Source: a virus. From it: a DNA stretch of 64,000 bases. This document shows, piece by piece, positions 1 through 7,985 of this stretch (positions within the stretch are counted from its first letter, which is position 1; each line of letters starts with the position of its first letter). The position numbers were made by a program, and so were the translations under genes. The DNA is taken from IMG/VR virus record IMGVR_UViG_3300034418_007766, positions 26,725 through 90,724 of that record; one strand, written 5' to 3'. A model generated the notes under the pieces. That model ran no database searches. It had not been told where the DNA came from and saw nothing but the letters and a program-made list of their open reading frames with translations.

Positions 1-99
1 AAATTGCCTTTACGTTGCAATTCTGTTCTGAATATATGTGCCAATTGCGAACGCATTGAAACCTTATATAGATATTTGCCATAGTGTAATTTTTTTGTT
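1..99. other. Window edge, no gene seen
   Basis: These bases lie downstream of the clpA-like gene, which is transcribed leftwards. I see no convincing reading frame, hairpin or promoter. A gene continuing from outside the window cannot be excluded. Confidence 0.4.
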
Positions 100-2352
100 T
101 CAAATTTCTTCACAGATGTGTGCATTGGTTTCCAGTTCAATTTTATCTGTATATTTAATTGTAATACTACCACCGTTTTTCAAATCGCCAAACAGTAATG
201 ATCTACTTAATGGGCGTTTTATTTCTTCGTCAATTACACGTTGTAAAGGTCTTGCACCCATTTTAGGATCAAATCCTTTATCTACCAAGTAATCTAATGC
301 TTCGTCAGTAACACAAATTTTCACATTTTTATTCTTAACTTGATCACGTAATTCGGCAAGGAACTTACCAACAATTTTCATCATTACTTCTTTGCCAAGT
401 TTAGCAAATGTAATTACACCGTCAAGTCTATTTCTAAATTCAGGCTTGAAGTATTCTTTCATGCTAGTATCTTCGTATTCTTTTGCAAGTGATTGTGTAA
501 ATCCAATATTATTTTTTTCTGCTTCTTGCGCACCCAAGTTTGTAGTTAGGATAAGCACACAATTACGTGCATCTGCTTCTTTACCATTGCTGCCTGTCAC
601 CATACCATTATCCATAAGTTGTAGCAACACTGCTGCAACGTCTGGGTGAGCTTTTTCAATTTCATCTAACAGCAATACACAGTTAGGATTTTCTTGTAAT
701 TTTACAATCAACTGTCCTGCATCATCTTCAAAGCCAACATAGCCTGGAGGTGCACCAATAAACTTAGCAACTGAATGTTTCTCTTGATATTCTGTCATAT
801 CAAATCGCACTAGTTGCACTCCAAGATGATGTGCTAATTGTTTAGCTGTTTCTGTTTTACCTGTGCCTGTTGGACCCATAAACACAAAACTGCCAATTGG
901 TTTATTGTCTGGTTTTAATCCAGCTTGTGCTACAAGTATTTTATCCACTAGACTTTCGATTGCTTTGTCTTGTCCAAAGATGCTACCCTTCATATTCTTT
1001 TCAAGATGTGCAAGATTTTCTGTTTCTCTTTCAGCAACTTGTTCTTCAGGTATTTTAACCATTTTAGCAAGTTCATATTGAATGTTTTCTTCTTTAATAA
1101 TCAGATTTTCAGTTTGATTTTTGACCTTAAATCTACTTGCAGCAACATCAATCAAATCAATTGCTTTGTCTGGTAATTTTTTATCTGGTTGATACTTTAC
1201 ACTTAATTTAACACTTGAGTTGATTGCTTCATCTGTAATTTGCACATTGTGAAATTCTTCGTAATATCCCTTAATACCATGTAAAATTTCAATTGTAGTT
1301 TCTTCACTTGGTTCATCAATGCTTACACGTTGAAATCTACGCATCAATGCACGATCTTTTTCAAAGTATTTTCTATACTCTTCCCAAGTTGTGCTTGCAA
1401 CTACTTTTAGGTTACCTTTGCTCAATGCTGGTTTTAACAAGTTAGCAAGATCGTTTGAACTATTACTGCCACCGGCGCCAGCACCTGAAATCATATGTGC
1501 TTCGTCAATGAACATAATGGTCTTGCCTTTCTTTTGTAAACCAGCAAGCACTAATTTAAAACGTTCTTCAAAGTCCCCGCGATATTTTGAACCTGCAAGC
1601 ATGGCTCCAATGTCTAGTGCATAAACATTATACTCTTTTAGAAAGTCTGGTGTTTGTCCATTTACAATTTTCCATGCGAGGCCTTCTGCAATAGCAGTTT
1701 TACCAACACCTGGATCGCCTACCATAAGCACATTACTTTTAGTTCTGCGACCTAGTGCAAGTGCAACCATATCTAATTCGTCATGTCTACCAATCACAGG
1801 ATCAATTTTACCTGCTTTCACATCTGCATTTAAATCATAAGTAAATTGTCTAATAGCTTGATTTGCAGCACCAGCATTTTCCTGACTTTCGTAATCTTCT
1901 TCAGCATTTTCCGAAATGTTTACATATGCTTGGTAGTCTGATTTTTGTATGTTGGCTTGCTGCGCTAAGAAATATGCATAACTGCGCTTTTCACCGAGTA
2001 TGCTTAAAAATACGTCAGAAATTTCAATCCTGTTTCTACCTTGGAATAAAACTTGTGCAAATGCTCTATTCAAAACACGCTCAACTGTTTGTGTTTTCTT
2101 TGGTTTCCATTTTTTAGAAACATCATTCAAATCAATTTTGATAGTATCCAATTTTGTTTTAAGATAGTTTTCAAGATTATGTTTTAACAGTTTACTATCA
2201 GCACCAAAGTCTTCCATGTGTTGCTGAAAGTTTTCTTCGCAAAGCATTGCATATGTCAAATGCTCAAGTGTCACGTATTCGTGATTTAACTTTTTTGCAT
2301 CATTCACTGCTTTGTCAAAAACTGCTTGTAATTCTGTGCTAGGTTCTACCAT
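100..2352 (-). CDS. clpA: ClpA-like AAA+ unfoldase (Clp ATPase)
   Basis: A 750-residue double-AAA+ Hsp100 protein, close to the length of bacterial ClpA. It has an N-terminal Clp repeat domain (about residues 1-145), a first ATPase domain with Walker A GDPGVGKT (212-219) and Walker B FIDEAHM, and a second with GPTGTGKTET and LLDEIEKAHPDV. A NNIGF segment in the second domain matches the IGL/IGF loop by which ClpA and ClpX dock on ClpP, so the protein could supply a phage-chosen substrate selector to host ClpP. No ClpP or ClpS gene is nearby. Its start overlaps the deformylase gene by 14 nt, and deformylase and DnaJ follow upstream, forming a proteostasis cluster. The family is certain; use of host ClpP is inference. 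Confidence 0.95.
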   Translation of the reverse strand: MVEPSTELQAVFDKAVNDAKKLNHEYVTLEHLTYAMLCEENFQQHMEDFGADSKLLKHNLENYLKTKLDTIKIDLNDVSKKWKPKKTQTVERVLNRAFAQVLFQGRNRIEISDVFLSILGEKRSYAYFLAQQANIQKSDYQAYVNISENAEEDYESQENAGAANQAIRQFTYDLNADVKAGKIDPVIGRHDELDMVALALGRRTKSNVLMVGDPGVGKTAIAEGLAWKIVNGQTPDFLKEYNVYALDIGAMLAGSKYRGDFEERFKLVLAGLQKKGKTIMFIDEAHMISGAGAGGSNSSNDLANLLKPALSKGNLKVVASTTWEEYRKYFEKDRALMRRFQRVSIDEPSEETTIEILHGIKGYYEEFHNVQITDEAINSSVKLSVKYQPDKKLPDKAIDLIDVAASRFKVKNQTENLIIKEENIQYELAKMVKIPEEQVAERETENLAHLEKNMKGSIFGQDKAIESLVDKILVAQAGLKPDNKPIGSFVFMGPTGTGKTETAKQLAHHLGVQLVRFDMTEYQEKHSVAKFIGAPPGYVGFEDDAGQLIVKLQENPNCVLLLDEIEKAHPDVAAVLLQLMDNGMVTGSNGKEADARNCVLILTTNLGAQEAEKNNIGFTQSLAKEYEDTSMKEYFKPEFRNRLDGVITFAKLGKEVMMKIVGKFLAELRDQVKNKNVKICVTDEALDYLVDKGFDPKMGARPLQRVIDEEIKRPLSRSLLFGDLKNGGSITIKYTDKIELETNAHICEEI

Positions 2353-2878
2353 TTCTGATTGCCTTTTTTATATCTTTAAGTCTTTTTTCTTCAGCTCTTT
2401 TTACTTTAAATTTACTAACTCTGTCAATAAATTGTATGCCATGCAAATGATCATATTCATGTAAAAAGATTCTTGCATCGATGTCATCAAGTTTCATCTC
2501 TACATTTATAACATCTTTATAGTCATTTGTCAAGGTATCAAATTCAACAATGCAACTAATTGGACGTCTTACTTTGATTATTAAACCCGGATGGCTTAAA
2601 CACCCTTCTGGACCTTGTTCAATTTCTTTACTTAGTCCTTTTATAATTGGATTCATAACAACCAAAGGGGAACCATATTTTTTATTTAGATATGTTTTCA
2701 TAACAAAAATTTGTGCAGGAAATCCAACTTGGTTTGCACTTAAACCTACCCCGCCATATTTGTTCATAACATCAATCATGTCTAAAGCGGTAGGAGCAGG
2801 GTGCCCAAAATAACTAGCTTCGAATTTATCCACTCCTTTTTCCAACATAGGATCAGGAGCCATTATTAAGTTCATCAT
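2339..2878 (-). CDS. def: Peptide deformylase
   Basis: A 179-residue metalloenzyme that removes the formyl group from the N-terminal methionine of new proteins. All three family motifs are present: GVGLSANQ (residues 43-50), EGCLS with the metal-ligand Cys93, and HEYDH (140-144) with the two His ligands and catalytic Glu. Length is typical of bacterial and phage enzymes. It overlaps dnaJ by 26 nt upstream and clpA by 14 nt downstream, so the three are probably co-translated. Peptide deformylases are known cargo of marine phages. The gene looks intact and functional. Confidence 0.95.
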   Translation of the reverse strand: MMNLIMAPDPMLEKGVDKFEASYFGHPAPTALDMIDVMNKYGGVGLSANQVGFPAQIFVMKTYLNKKYGSPLVVMNPIIKGLSKEIEQGPEGCLSHPGLIIKVRRPISCIVEFDTLTNDYKDVINVEMKLDDIDARIFLHEYDHLHGIQFIDRVSKFKVKRAEEKRLKDIKKAIRNGRT

Positions 2879-3662
2879 ATAAACGTTTTACCTTTTCTTC
2901 TTGTATAGTATTTAATTTAGGAAGTATTCCTTTTAAGTGTATATATAGGTTGCCAGTTCTACCAGCTCTTGGGTCTGGCATACCGTGTCCAGCTACACTT
3001 AATACTGTTCCTGGATTGGTTCCTTTAGGTATTGTAACACGTAAAGGACCTCCTGTCAACTTATCTATAATCATTGTTGTGCCTAGCATTAGATCAAACA
3101 CATCTACATCTAAATTTGTTCTTAAATTTCTTCCGTCTCTTTCAAATCTATTATGTGATAACACTCGAATTTGGACTAGTAAATCTCCTCTTGGAAGTTG
3201 TGGATGAGTAGCATCTCCTAATCCTTGAAATCTTATAACTTCCATGTCATTTACACCTGGGTGTATTCTAATACTTGCACTGCTTTCTCTACCATTACGC
3301 AATTTGTAAGTTGCTAATATATCTTTTCCTGTTGCAGCATCAGCAAGTGAAATTCTAATACCAATTTTTACATCTTGATTTCTTTGTTGTTGAGGGCGTG
3401 GACCTCTTCCAAACATAGCTTCAAATATGGTGTTCATATCTCCAGCATCAAATGTTTTAGTATTCATCCTTACTTGCGGATTGTCATACGCTTGACGTTT
3501 GTTAGGATCTTTCAGTGTTTCGTATGCTTCGTTTATTTGCGCAAACTTGCCACTGTCACCGCCGCGGTCAGGATGGTTAGCCATCGCTTGTTTGCGATAT
3601 GCTTTTTTAATTTCATCCTGACTTGCTTGTTTGTTGATACCCAGTATGCTGTAATAGTCCAT
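2853..3662 (-). CDS. dnaJ: DnaJ-family co-chaperone (type II, no zinc finger)
   Basis: A 269-residue J-domain protein. The J domain covers about residues 1-65, with the HPD tripeptide in ANHPDRGGD that stimulates DnaK ATPase. It is followed by a short glycine-poor linker with FGRGPRPQ and two C-terminal substrate-binding beta domains (KIGIRISLADA; GTNPGTVLSVAGHGMP; GRTGNLYIHL). The CXXCXGXG zinc-finger repeats of classical DnaJ are absent, so it is a CbpA-like type II protein. It is first in a cluster with deformylase and ClpA and probably steers host DnaK. The start codon follows a short A+T-rich leader. Confidence 0.93.
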   Translation of the reverse strand: MDYYSILGINKQASQDEIKKAYRKQAMANHPDRGGDSGKFAQINEAYETLKDPNKRQAYDNPQVRMNTKTFDAGDMNTIFEAMFGRGPRPQQQRNQDVKIGIRISLADAATGKDILATYKLRNGRESSASIRIHPGVNDMEVIRFQGLGDATHPQLPRGDLLVQIRVLSHNRFERDGRNLRTNLDVDVFDLMLGTTMIIDKLTGGPLRVTIPKGTNPGTVLSVAGHGMPDPRAGRTGNLYIHLKGILPKLNTIQEEKVKRLYDELNNGS

Positions 3663-3685
3663 ACTATTACTTATTTACTCAGGTA

Positions 3686-4057
3686 TTACTTCTTGCTAGT
3701 TCCGGCGTAAAGTCCAAACCATGCTGCTCCAGCACCTACAACCACACTGATTAGCCCTGATTGTTCCAGTGTTGGATCTGGCAGTTCCATATACCAAACT
3801 ACACATCTGTATAACAAGTAAATGTATGTTGAGATAAAGATACGTGGAAAGATTCTCCAAGCATCTACAGCCCTTGCTAGGTGTATTACTTTAGCATAAG
3901 GATTAGGTCCTAGGTCTTTTACACTTGTATCTACTTCTAGGTCTAGTTTTACTTTTTTGGTAGCTGTTGTGCTACTTGCTGGAACTACAACTTCAGCGTC
4001 TGCTTCTGTTTCTTCTACTGGTGCTGCGTCCAAGTCTTCAAGTTTTCTTCTTGGCAT
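3686..4057 (-). CDS. Small membrane protein of the lysis region, holin candidate
   Basis: A 123-residue protein I do not recognise by family. The first 60 residues are charged and low in complexity (EETEADAE, VVVPASSTT). They are followed by a hydrophobic segment (about 75-90, IFISTYIYLLYRCVVWY) and a second one near the C-terminus (SVVVGAGAAWFGLYAG), ending in TSKK. It is the last gene of a run containing endolysin, spanin-like proteins and another small membrane protein, which makes a holin or holin regulator plausible. It overlaps its upstream neighbour by 20 nt. The function is inferred only from context and topology. Confidence 0.6.
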   Translation of the reverse strand: MPRRKLEDLDAAPVEETEADAEVVVPASSTTATKKVKLDLEVDTSVKDLGPNPYAKVIHLARAVDAWRIFPRIFISTYIYLLYRCVVWYMELPDPTLEQSGLISVVVGAGAAWFGLYAGTSKK

Positions 4058-4334
4058 TCTTACCCTCCAATTTGTCTAGTCTTGCCTCAATTGAATCTAT
4101 CTTTGCTGTGATCTTTGGATACTTTTTACGCCATGCGTCTTCGGGCTGTTCTAGCCATGTTAGTCCCCAACGTTCTACAAGATAATCTATCGCTTTGTCT
4201 ACTTGGGCATAACCCCATAGACCTATTCGTGTTGTGCTGATATATGCGACAAATATAGCACCAAATACGGAGCCTGCTAGTGCCGTGTAAATCCACAGCC
4301 TATCACTGGCCATCCTTTCTAACATTTCCCACAT
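4038..4334 (-). CDS. Small membrane protein with C-terminal coiled coil, holin candidate
   Basis: A 98-residue protein with one predicted membrane segment near the N-terminus (IYTALAGSVFGAIFVAYI) and a charged C-terminal half ending in a short coiled-coil-like stretch (IDSIEARLDKLEGK) and a lysine-rich tail. This single-span, charged-tail layout is common among holins, but no family motif identifies it. A perfect T4-type late box lies 26 nt upstream inside the preceding gene, with a GAGGG ribosome site between, so it can be expressed late on its own. It sits between the exported lipoprotein hydrolase and the 123-residue membrane protein. Confidence 0.6.
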   Translation of the reverse strand: MWEMLERMASDRLWIYTALAGSVFGAIFVAYISTTRIGLWGYAQVDKAIDYLVERWGLTWLEQPEDAWRKKYPKITAKIDSIEARLDKLEGKNAKKKT

Positions 4335-4869
4335 TTATTTCGCCCTCTATTAACTGTGTGTATTTATACCTACGTATGCCTAAAGCATCACTTGGATTGT
4401 AGAAGTCATATCTTACTTCGTTGCTTTGATTGCCGCCAAGTATTATCCAACGCCCGTCTTCTTCTGCTATAAAAAATCCAACGTGTCCTTTCCAACCTTC
4501 GTTGCCTCTTGGAAATATCACAACATCTCCACGTTGTATATCTTCTGGATTCACAGGTTCTCCCCACTCGAGAAAACTACGTGCCATAAGTGGAACATCA
4601 CTTACACTTTCACTACCTGGTATACCGTCTAGTTCGAGCACAGCATTAACAAATGCCGCACACCATTCCGTGTTTACAGGATCGACTCCTACAAACTCTC
4701 TTATTTGTTTTCTATTCTGATATTCATTAAGCCCAATATAATCATGAGCTGTGCTTACTGGATCTGGAAGTTGTGATGCGTTACATCCGACTAGGGTTGC
4801 AAAAAAACTAATTGTCCACAATGACTGCTTTATCAAGTGCTTGTTCTGCCTCCTTGTAGTAGCCTTCAT
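4303..4869 (-). CDS. Exported NlpC/P60-like (TIGR02594-type) lipoprotein, second peptidoglycan hydrolase
   Basis: A 188-residue protein with a basic N-terminus, a hydrophobic stretch and a lipobox (LVGC), so it is probably an exported lipoprotein. The mature part matches TIGR02594-type cysteine amidase or peptidase proteins: the catalytic Cys in TEWCAAFVN, the histidine in GWKGHVGFFI and a polar third residue near LGGNQSNE. The likely role is cleavage of peptide bonds in peptidoglycan during lysis, alongside the GH19 endolysin. It overlaps the spanin-like lipoprotein by 62 nt upstream and the small membrane protein downstream. The Cys and His are visible; the exact bond cut is not. Confidence 0.75.
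   Translation of the reverse strand: MKATTRRQNKHLIKQSLWTISFFATLVGCNASQLPDPVSTAHDYIGLNEYQNRKQIREFVGVDPVNTEWCAAFVNAVLELDGIPGSESVSDVPLMARSFLEWGEPVNPEDIQRGDVVIFPRGNEGWKGHVGFFIAEEDGRWIILGGNQSNEVRYDFYNPSDALGIRRYKYTQLIEGEINVGNVRKDGQ
4361..4368 (-). promoter_or_regulatory. T4-type late promoter box TATAAATA
   Basis: A perfect TATAAATA on the minus strand, 26 nt before the start of the 98-residue membrane protein. The leader holds a GAGGG ribosome site. It lies within the 3' end of the NlpC/P60-like gene, so it would give a shorter late transcript for the two downstream membrane proteins. Confidence 0.6.
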
Positions 4870-5200
4870 ATGCTGCTATGATTGCTTGCTGCTGCTGAAC
4901 CAATGCTCTAATGTCAGAGAAGTTCAAACTCAAATTACCATAACCATCACCTGTGAGTGCGTATAATGCAAATGCTTTACCTTCACTTTGTAGTTTAGCA
5001 ATAACTTGATCTACGTTTGCTTCGTTAATAACAATCCATTCAACTGTTTTCATGTTAAGTTCGTCAACTGGAGGTAAAACCAGTGTTGGTTTTTCAACAG
5101 GTTTTGTGCTAATTTCAATCTGCTGGGGTTGGGTCGAGCAGGCCGCGAGACTTATAAGTATCGTAAAGCCAAGGACACTCTTTGTTAAAAGCGATGCCAT
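4808..5200 (-). CDS. Lipoprotein, o-spanin-like (Rz1-like)
   Basis: A 130-residue protein with a clear lipoprotein signal: hydrophobic ILISLAAC followed by STQPQQ. It is anchored presumably in the outer membrane. The mature part is rich in Gln and Glu with a helical stretch (VQQQQAIIAAYEGYYKEAEQA). Its first 86 nt lie inside the 3' end of the upstream gene in another frame, which is the classic Rz/Rz1 arrangement, although this lipoprotein is longer than usual Rz1. It sits between the spanin-like inner-membrane protein and the NlpC/P60-like lipoprotein. The assignment as outer-membrane spanin rests on gene order and lipobox, not on sequence similarity. Confidence 0.6.
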   Translation of the reverse strand: MASLLTKSVLGFTILISLAACSTQPQQIEISTKPVEKPTLVLPPVDELNMKTVEWIVINEANVDQVIAKLQSEGKAFALYALTGDGYGNLSLNFSDIRALVQQQQAIIAAYEGYYKEAEQALDKAVIVDN

Positions 5201-5603
5201 TTTGTGCTGTCCTTTCTTTTTCAGTTAATTCTGCCCCCGATAGAAGTTCAAAACATCTACCAGCATTTAAAGTGCCTCTGTTTACTGCACGTTCAATGCC
5301 TTCAGCATTTGCGATTGCCGCTGCTGTCAAATCAATTTGTTGCAGTTTGTCTGCTAGTTGTTGATTTTGTCTGCGTATAGCAGTGTATGCTTCGTTTAAA
5401 CTTGCAAGTTCGCTAGATGCGTTTGCGTAATCCTTCTCTAGCGAACTTATAGTTTGTTCGTTTAATTCAACTGCGGTGTTTAGTTTTGCATTGTTTTCTT
5501 GTAGGATAGCCATACGTGCTTGTGTATCGTTATAATACCAATAACCTATACCTCCTGCTCCTAAGAGCAGCATAAACATAACAATAGCTAACTTGGCACC
5601 CAT
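5115..5603 (-). CDS. Membrane-anchored coiled-coil protein, i-spanin-like (Rz-like)
   Basis: A 162-residue protein with an N-terminal signal anchor (IVMFMLLLGAGGIGYWYY) followed by about 80 residues of coiled coil (ELNEQTISSLEKDYANASSE; QNQQLADKLQQID). The C-terminal region carries two cysteines (GRCFEL, KECPWL). An inner-membrane anchor with a periplasmic coiled coil, next to the endolysin and overlapping a lipoprotein gene by 86 nt, fits an inner-membrane spanin that fuses the two membranes at lysis. It starts 2 nt after the endolysin stop. It could also be a general cell-wall anchoring protein. Confidence 0.65.
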   Translation of the reverse strand: MGAKLAIVMFMLLLGAGGIGYWYYNDTQARMAILQENNAKLNTAVELNEQTISSLEKDYANASSELASLNEAYTAIRRQNQQLADKLQQIDLTAAAIANAEGIERAVNRGTLNAGRCFELLSGAELTEKERTAQNGIAFNKECPWLYDTYKSRGLLDPTPAD

Positions 5604-5605
5604 GC

Positions 5606-6463
5606 CTACCCCAATAACTTTCCCAATGTTTTTGGACCAACAATACCGTCAGCTGTTAAACCATTTCTTTCTTGCCATCTCATTACCTGACGTTCTGTGC
5701 CTGGTCCGAAGATACCGTCTGCTGGTGCTATGCCAAGTTTCTCTTGAACTTCGGCAACCAATGGTCCTTTACTGCCTTTGCGTATAGTTTGATTTAGATT
5801 AAGCTCTTTTTCTTCTGGTGCTTCAAAGTCACCACCTAATACATCCATAGCATGTAGGTAATGCTTCTTACGATCATCTAGTCCAATAGTTCCACCGTTA
5901 ATGCGTTTTGTAGCACCAACAATATCCATATCGTCACACCATTTGTTTAGATTGTTTGTATCCCAAAACCAACAAGCACTGTCTAACGCACCTTTTTTGG
6001 TGCGCACATAATCTACTGCTTCTTCAGCTGTCATTTCTACTGCTTCTGCAAATTTTGTGTAGTTGTATCTACCAGTAAGCTGAAGTATGCCGCCTCCGCG
6101 GAAACGCCAGCCATCACCGCTTTCTGGACCTCCGTTGTCCATACGGTTTGCATAAATGACATTAGCAATTTTTTCAGGTTGTCTGTGATATTCATTTGCG
6201 TCTCTTCCTGCTCTTTTAAAATACTTAGGGAAAATTGAATTAAGTGCTTGTGCGCTGTAATTTAAGTTTTCGCTTAAAACTCTAAATCCGCCACTTTCAT
6301 GTCCACACTGTGCAATAAACATTGCTACTCTTTCTACAGTATCAATTTCCCATAGTGGAAGTATTTCACACATTGCTTCATACCATTCTTTCCAATCGTT
6401 CCTATTGACAAGTTCTCTAGCCATGTCTGGCTCAAAGTTAAATTTGAAATGCTCTTTACCCAT
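5606..6463 (-). CDS. Endolysin: GH19 glycosidase domain plus peptidoglycan-binding domain
   Basis: A 285-residue lysis enzyme. Residues about 20-200 match the GH19 chitinase-like lysozyme fold: AQCGHESGGF with the catalytic Glu, LNYSAQAL, and FRGGGILQLTGRYNY. Residues about 220-285 form a PG_binding_1 domain (GPLVAEVQEKLG, ADGIFGPGT, RQVMRWQ, ADGIVGPKTLGKLLG). There is no signal peptide, so it needs a holin to reach the periplasm. It heads the lysis cassette. The domain order (catalytic first, binding last) is common in marine T4-like phages. Confidence 0.92.
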   Translation of the reverse strand: MGKEHFKFNFEPDMARELVNRNDWKEWYEAMCEILPLWEIDTVERVAMFIAQCGHESGGFRVLSENLNYSAQALNSIFPKYFKRAGRDANEYHRQPEKIANVIYANRMDNGGPESGDGWRFRGGGILQLTGRYNYTKFAEAVEMTAEEAVDYVRTKKGALDSACWFWDTNNLNKWCDDMDIVGATKRINGGTIGLDDRKKHYLHAMDVLGGDFEAPEEKELNLNQTIRKGSKGPLVAEVQEKLGIAPADGIFGPGTERQVMRWQERNGLTADGIVGPKTLGKLLG

Positions 6464-6632
6464 GTTGATGTTCCTTCTGTTGTGGGGTGCAGTTGTCGCA
6501 TCTGCAGGTGTTACATATTTTTGTTATAGTTGGCGACTCTTCTGATCCAGGTGTGCGTTCTAATGACATATATTGTGATTCACCACAATGTGACGTCCGA
6601 CCGCAATTTTGACAGTATATATATGGTATCAT
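6456..6632 (-). CDS. Small double zinc-ribbon protein (58 aa)
   Basis: This 58-codon frame runs from ATG at 6632 to TAA at 6456. Its start overlaps the upstream gene's stop as ATGA, and its end overlaps the endolysin start by 8 nt, which strongly suggests a real, coupled gene. The protein carries two Cys clusters: CQNCG with HCGE near the N-terminus, and CNTCRCDNC near the C-terminus, enough ligands for one or two zinc ions. A small Cys-rich protein beside the endolysin recurs, as I recall, in related marine phages, but I know of no established function. It may bind nucleic acid or protein. Confidence 0.75.
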   Translation of the reverse strand: MIPYIYCQNCGRTSHCGESQYMSLERTPGSEESPTITKICNTCRCDNCTPQQKEHQHG

Positions 6633-7342
6633 ATTCTCTCGACTACTAGTGTATATCCTCTATTTTCTAAAGTTATCGTTTTTGTGCCAAATTTTGTTAT
6701 ATTATAATTACCTAAATATTTTGTAAGATACATTGTTTCTGCAAAATCGTTAATATTAATTTTGTCTTCAATACTTTCTACAATATCTGTTGTTTTCCCA
6801 AAGTCTTTAACTTCAAATCCTAATGGATCTGCATAAATCTTTTTAATTACTAAGTCATTTTCATCCATAAAAATTTCTTCAACAAAACTATTGCTAAAAA
6901 AGTTTTTGAAATTATTCATATTAGATTCATTTACAAGTTCATCATAGGATTCTTTATCTACTGGGACGGTTGCTGTTAATGACTCTAGTGTAGCTGCTTG
7001 AGGCTTAAATGCTTTGTAGTATCTATAAGTAAACGGCTTACCAGTTAGCCTACTTACACCGTCTACCAATTCCATTATTTGTTCTGGAACTTTTTGATCA
7101 CGTTCAATTTCTACAAATACTCTATAGTAGCCATCACTCTGTTCACCAGAAGTTGCATCTGCATCTAAAACAAAGCTGTATCCGCCTTCAATAAATTTTA
7201 CCAAATCGTCTGCTGCTGCTTTTTCAGTTACATTAAAACTAACAACACAAATATCTTGATCGCTACCCATTTTGCTTTTGTAGCTATCTACTTCAAACAT
7301 AGGAACCACTAGGTCAATTAAATCTTTTTCTCTTAACCCCAT
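6629..7342 (-). CDS. Conserved phage protein of unknown function (237 aa)
   Basis: I do not recognise a functional family. The 237-residue protein is acidic, without signal peptide or membrane segment. It begins MGLREKDLIDLVVPMFEVD and contains mixed alpha/beta sequence (DQDICVVSFNVTEKAAADDL, FTYRYYKAF). The C-terminal half has repeated short beta stretches. It overlaps the next upstream gene by 1 nt (stop and start sharing a base) and the zinc-ribbon gene by 4 nt, so it belongs to a tight operon driven by the late box near 7880. A virion-associated role is possible because of the late box, but nothing in the sequence proves it. Confidence 0.7.
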   Translation of the reverse strand: MGLREKDLIDLVVPMFEVDSYKSKMGSDQDICVVSFNVTEKAAADDLVKFIEGGYSFVLDADATSGEQSDGYYRVFVEIERDQKVPEQIMELVDGVSRLTGKPFTYRYYKAFKPQAATLESLTATVPVDKESYDELVNESNMNNFKNFFSNSFVEEIFMDENDLVIKKIYADPLGFEVKDFGKTTDIVESIEDKININDFAETMYLTKYLGNYNITKFGTKTITLENRGYTLVVERI

Positions 7343-7851
7343 TATTCTAATTCCCCTGCTTCTGGTGCTTCTGCAGGCTGTGCTGCTGCATCAACTTGCT
7401 GAGTAGTATCTTTTACATCTAAATCCTCAAAACTAGCACCATAAAGATCAGCCAACAGTTTTTTGGGCATCTTTACTTCTACGACCCAAATAGGATGTCT
7501 ATCTAATTTGCCAAGTTTTGTTCCTGGACGAATATCTTCAGGCTTCATAATTTTTCTTGGTTTGAGCAAGCTGCTACGTTGGTAACCGATTTTACAATCA
7601 TAATCTAATAATCTTTTTGCTCCGTCTGGGTCTGGCATTTTTTCTTTTGGCCAAAAGAATTTAGCAGTTACCCAATGACGATCAATAGTCGGACCTTCAC
7701 CTAGTTCGCCATCTTCCCAATTTTTGTAAACATAGATGTCAAGCTCGTCTAAAACACGCTCAAAATCTTTAAGCACATTAAATGCATTATCACTTTCATA
7801 AATGCTTTCTATATTTTTAATTACATCTAGTTCGTCTAAAATATTGGCCAT
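7342..7851 (-). CDS. Conserved phage protein of unknown function (169 aa)
   Basis: A 169-residue soluble protein with no recognised domain. It is acidic, with a compact central region (HWVTAKFFWPKEKMPDPDG, YDCKIGYQRSSLLKP) and a disordered Ala/Glu/Pro-rich tail (QPAEAPEAGELE). It is the first gene behind a late-type box (7880-7887) and is followed with a 1-nt overlap by the 237-residue gene, so the two are probably made together late in infection. It is divergent from phoH. Confidence 0.7.
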   Translation of the reverse strand: MANILDELDVIKNIESIYESDNAFNVLKDFERVLDELDIYVYKNWEDGELGEGPTIDRHWVTAKFFWPKEKMPDPDGAKRLLDYDCKIGYQRSSLLKPRKIMKPEDIRPGTKLGKLDRHPIWVVEVKMPKKLLADLYGASFEDLDVKDTTQQVDAAAQPAEAPEAGELE

Positions 7852-7879
7852 GGTTTCCCCGTCTATAATTTGTTACAGT

Positions 7880-7887
7880 TATTTATC
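7880..7887 (-). promoter_or_regulatory. T4-type late promoter box GATAAATA
   Basis: GATAAATA on the minus strand, 28 nt upstream of the 169-residue gene, in the divergent gap to phoH. It matches the NATAAATA late consensus of T4-like marine phages. Confidence 0.55.
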
Positions 7888-7918
7888 GCTTTTTACTACT
7901 AATAACATGAGTTTGAGA

Positions 7919-7926
7919 CTAAATAC
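7919..7926 (+). promoter_or_regulatory. Late-like box CTAAATAC upstream of phoH
   Basis: CTAAATAC on the plus strand, about 60 nt before the phoH start. The same CTAAATA core precedes the other plus-strand operons (56911 and 58000), which supports a promoter role. A small hairpin GCAGG-GAGT-CCTGC follows in the leader, and a strong AGGAGG ribosome site sits before the start codon. Confidence 0.45.
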
Positions 7927-7985
7927 ATTTGCAGGGAGTCCTGCAAAGGTTATCCCTGTTGCATATCTCAATACAGGAGGACTTA

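Noticed and set aside
3671-3678. GTAAATAA as a late promoter for dnaJ
   Set aside because: Deviates from NATAAATA at key positions and only 8 nt from the start codon; too weak to list.
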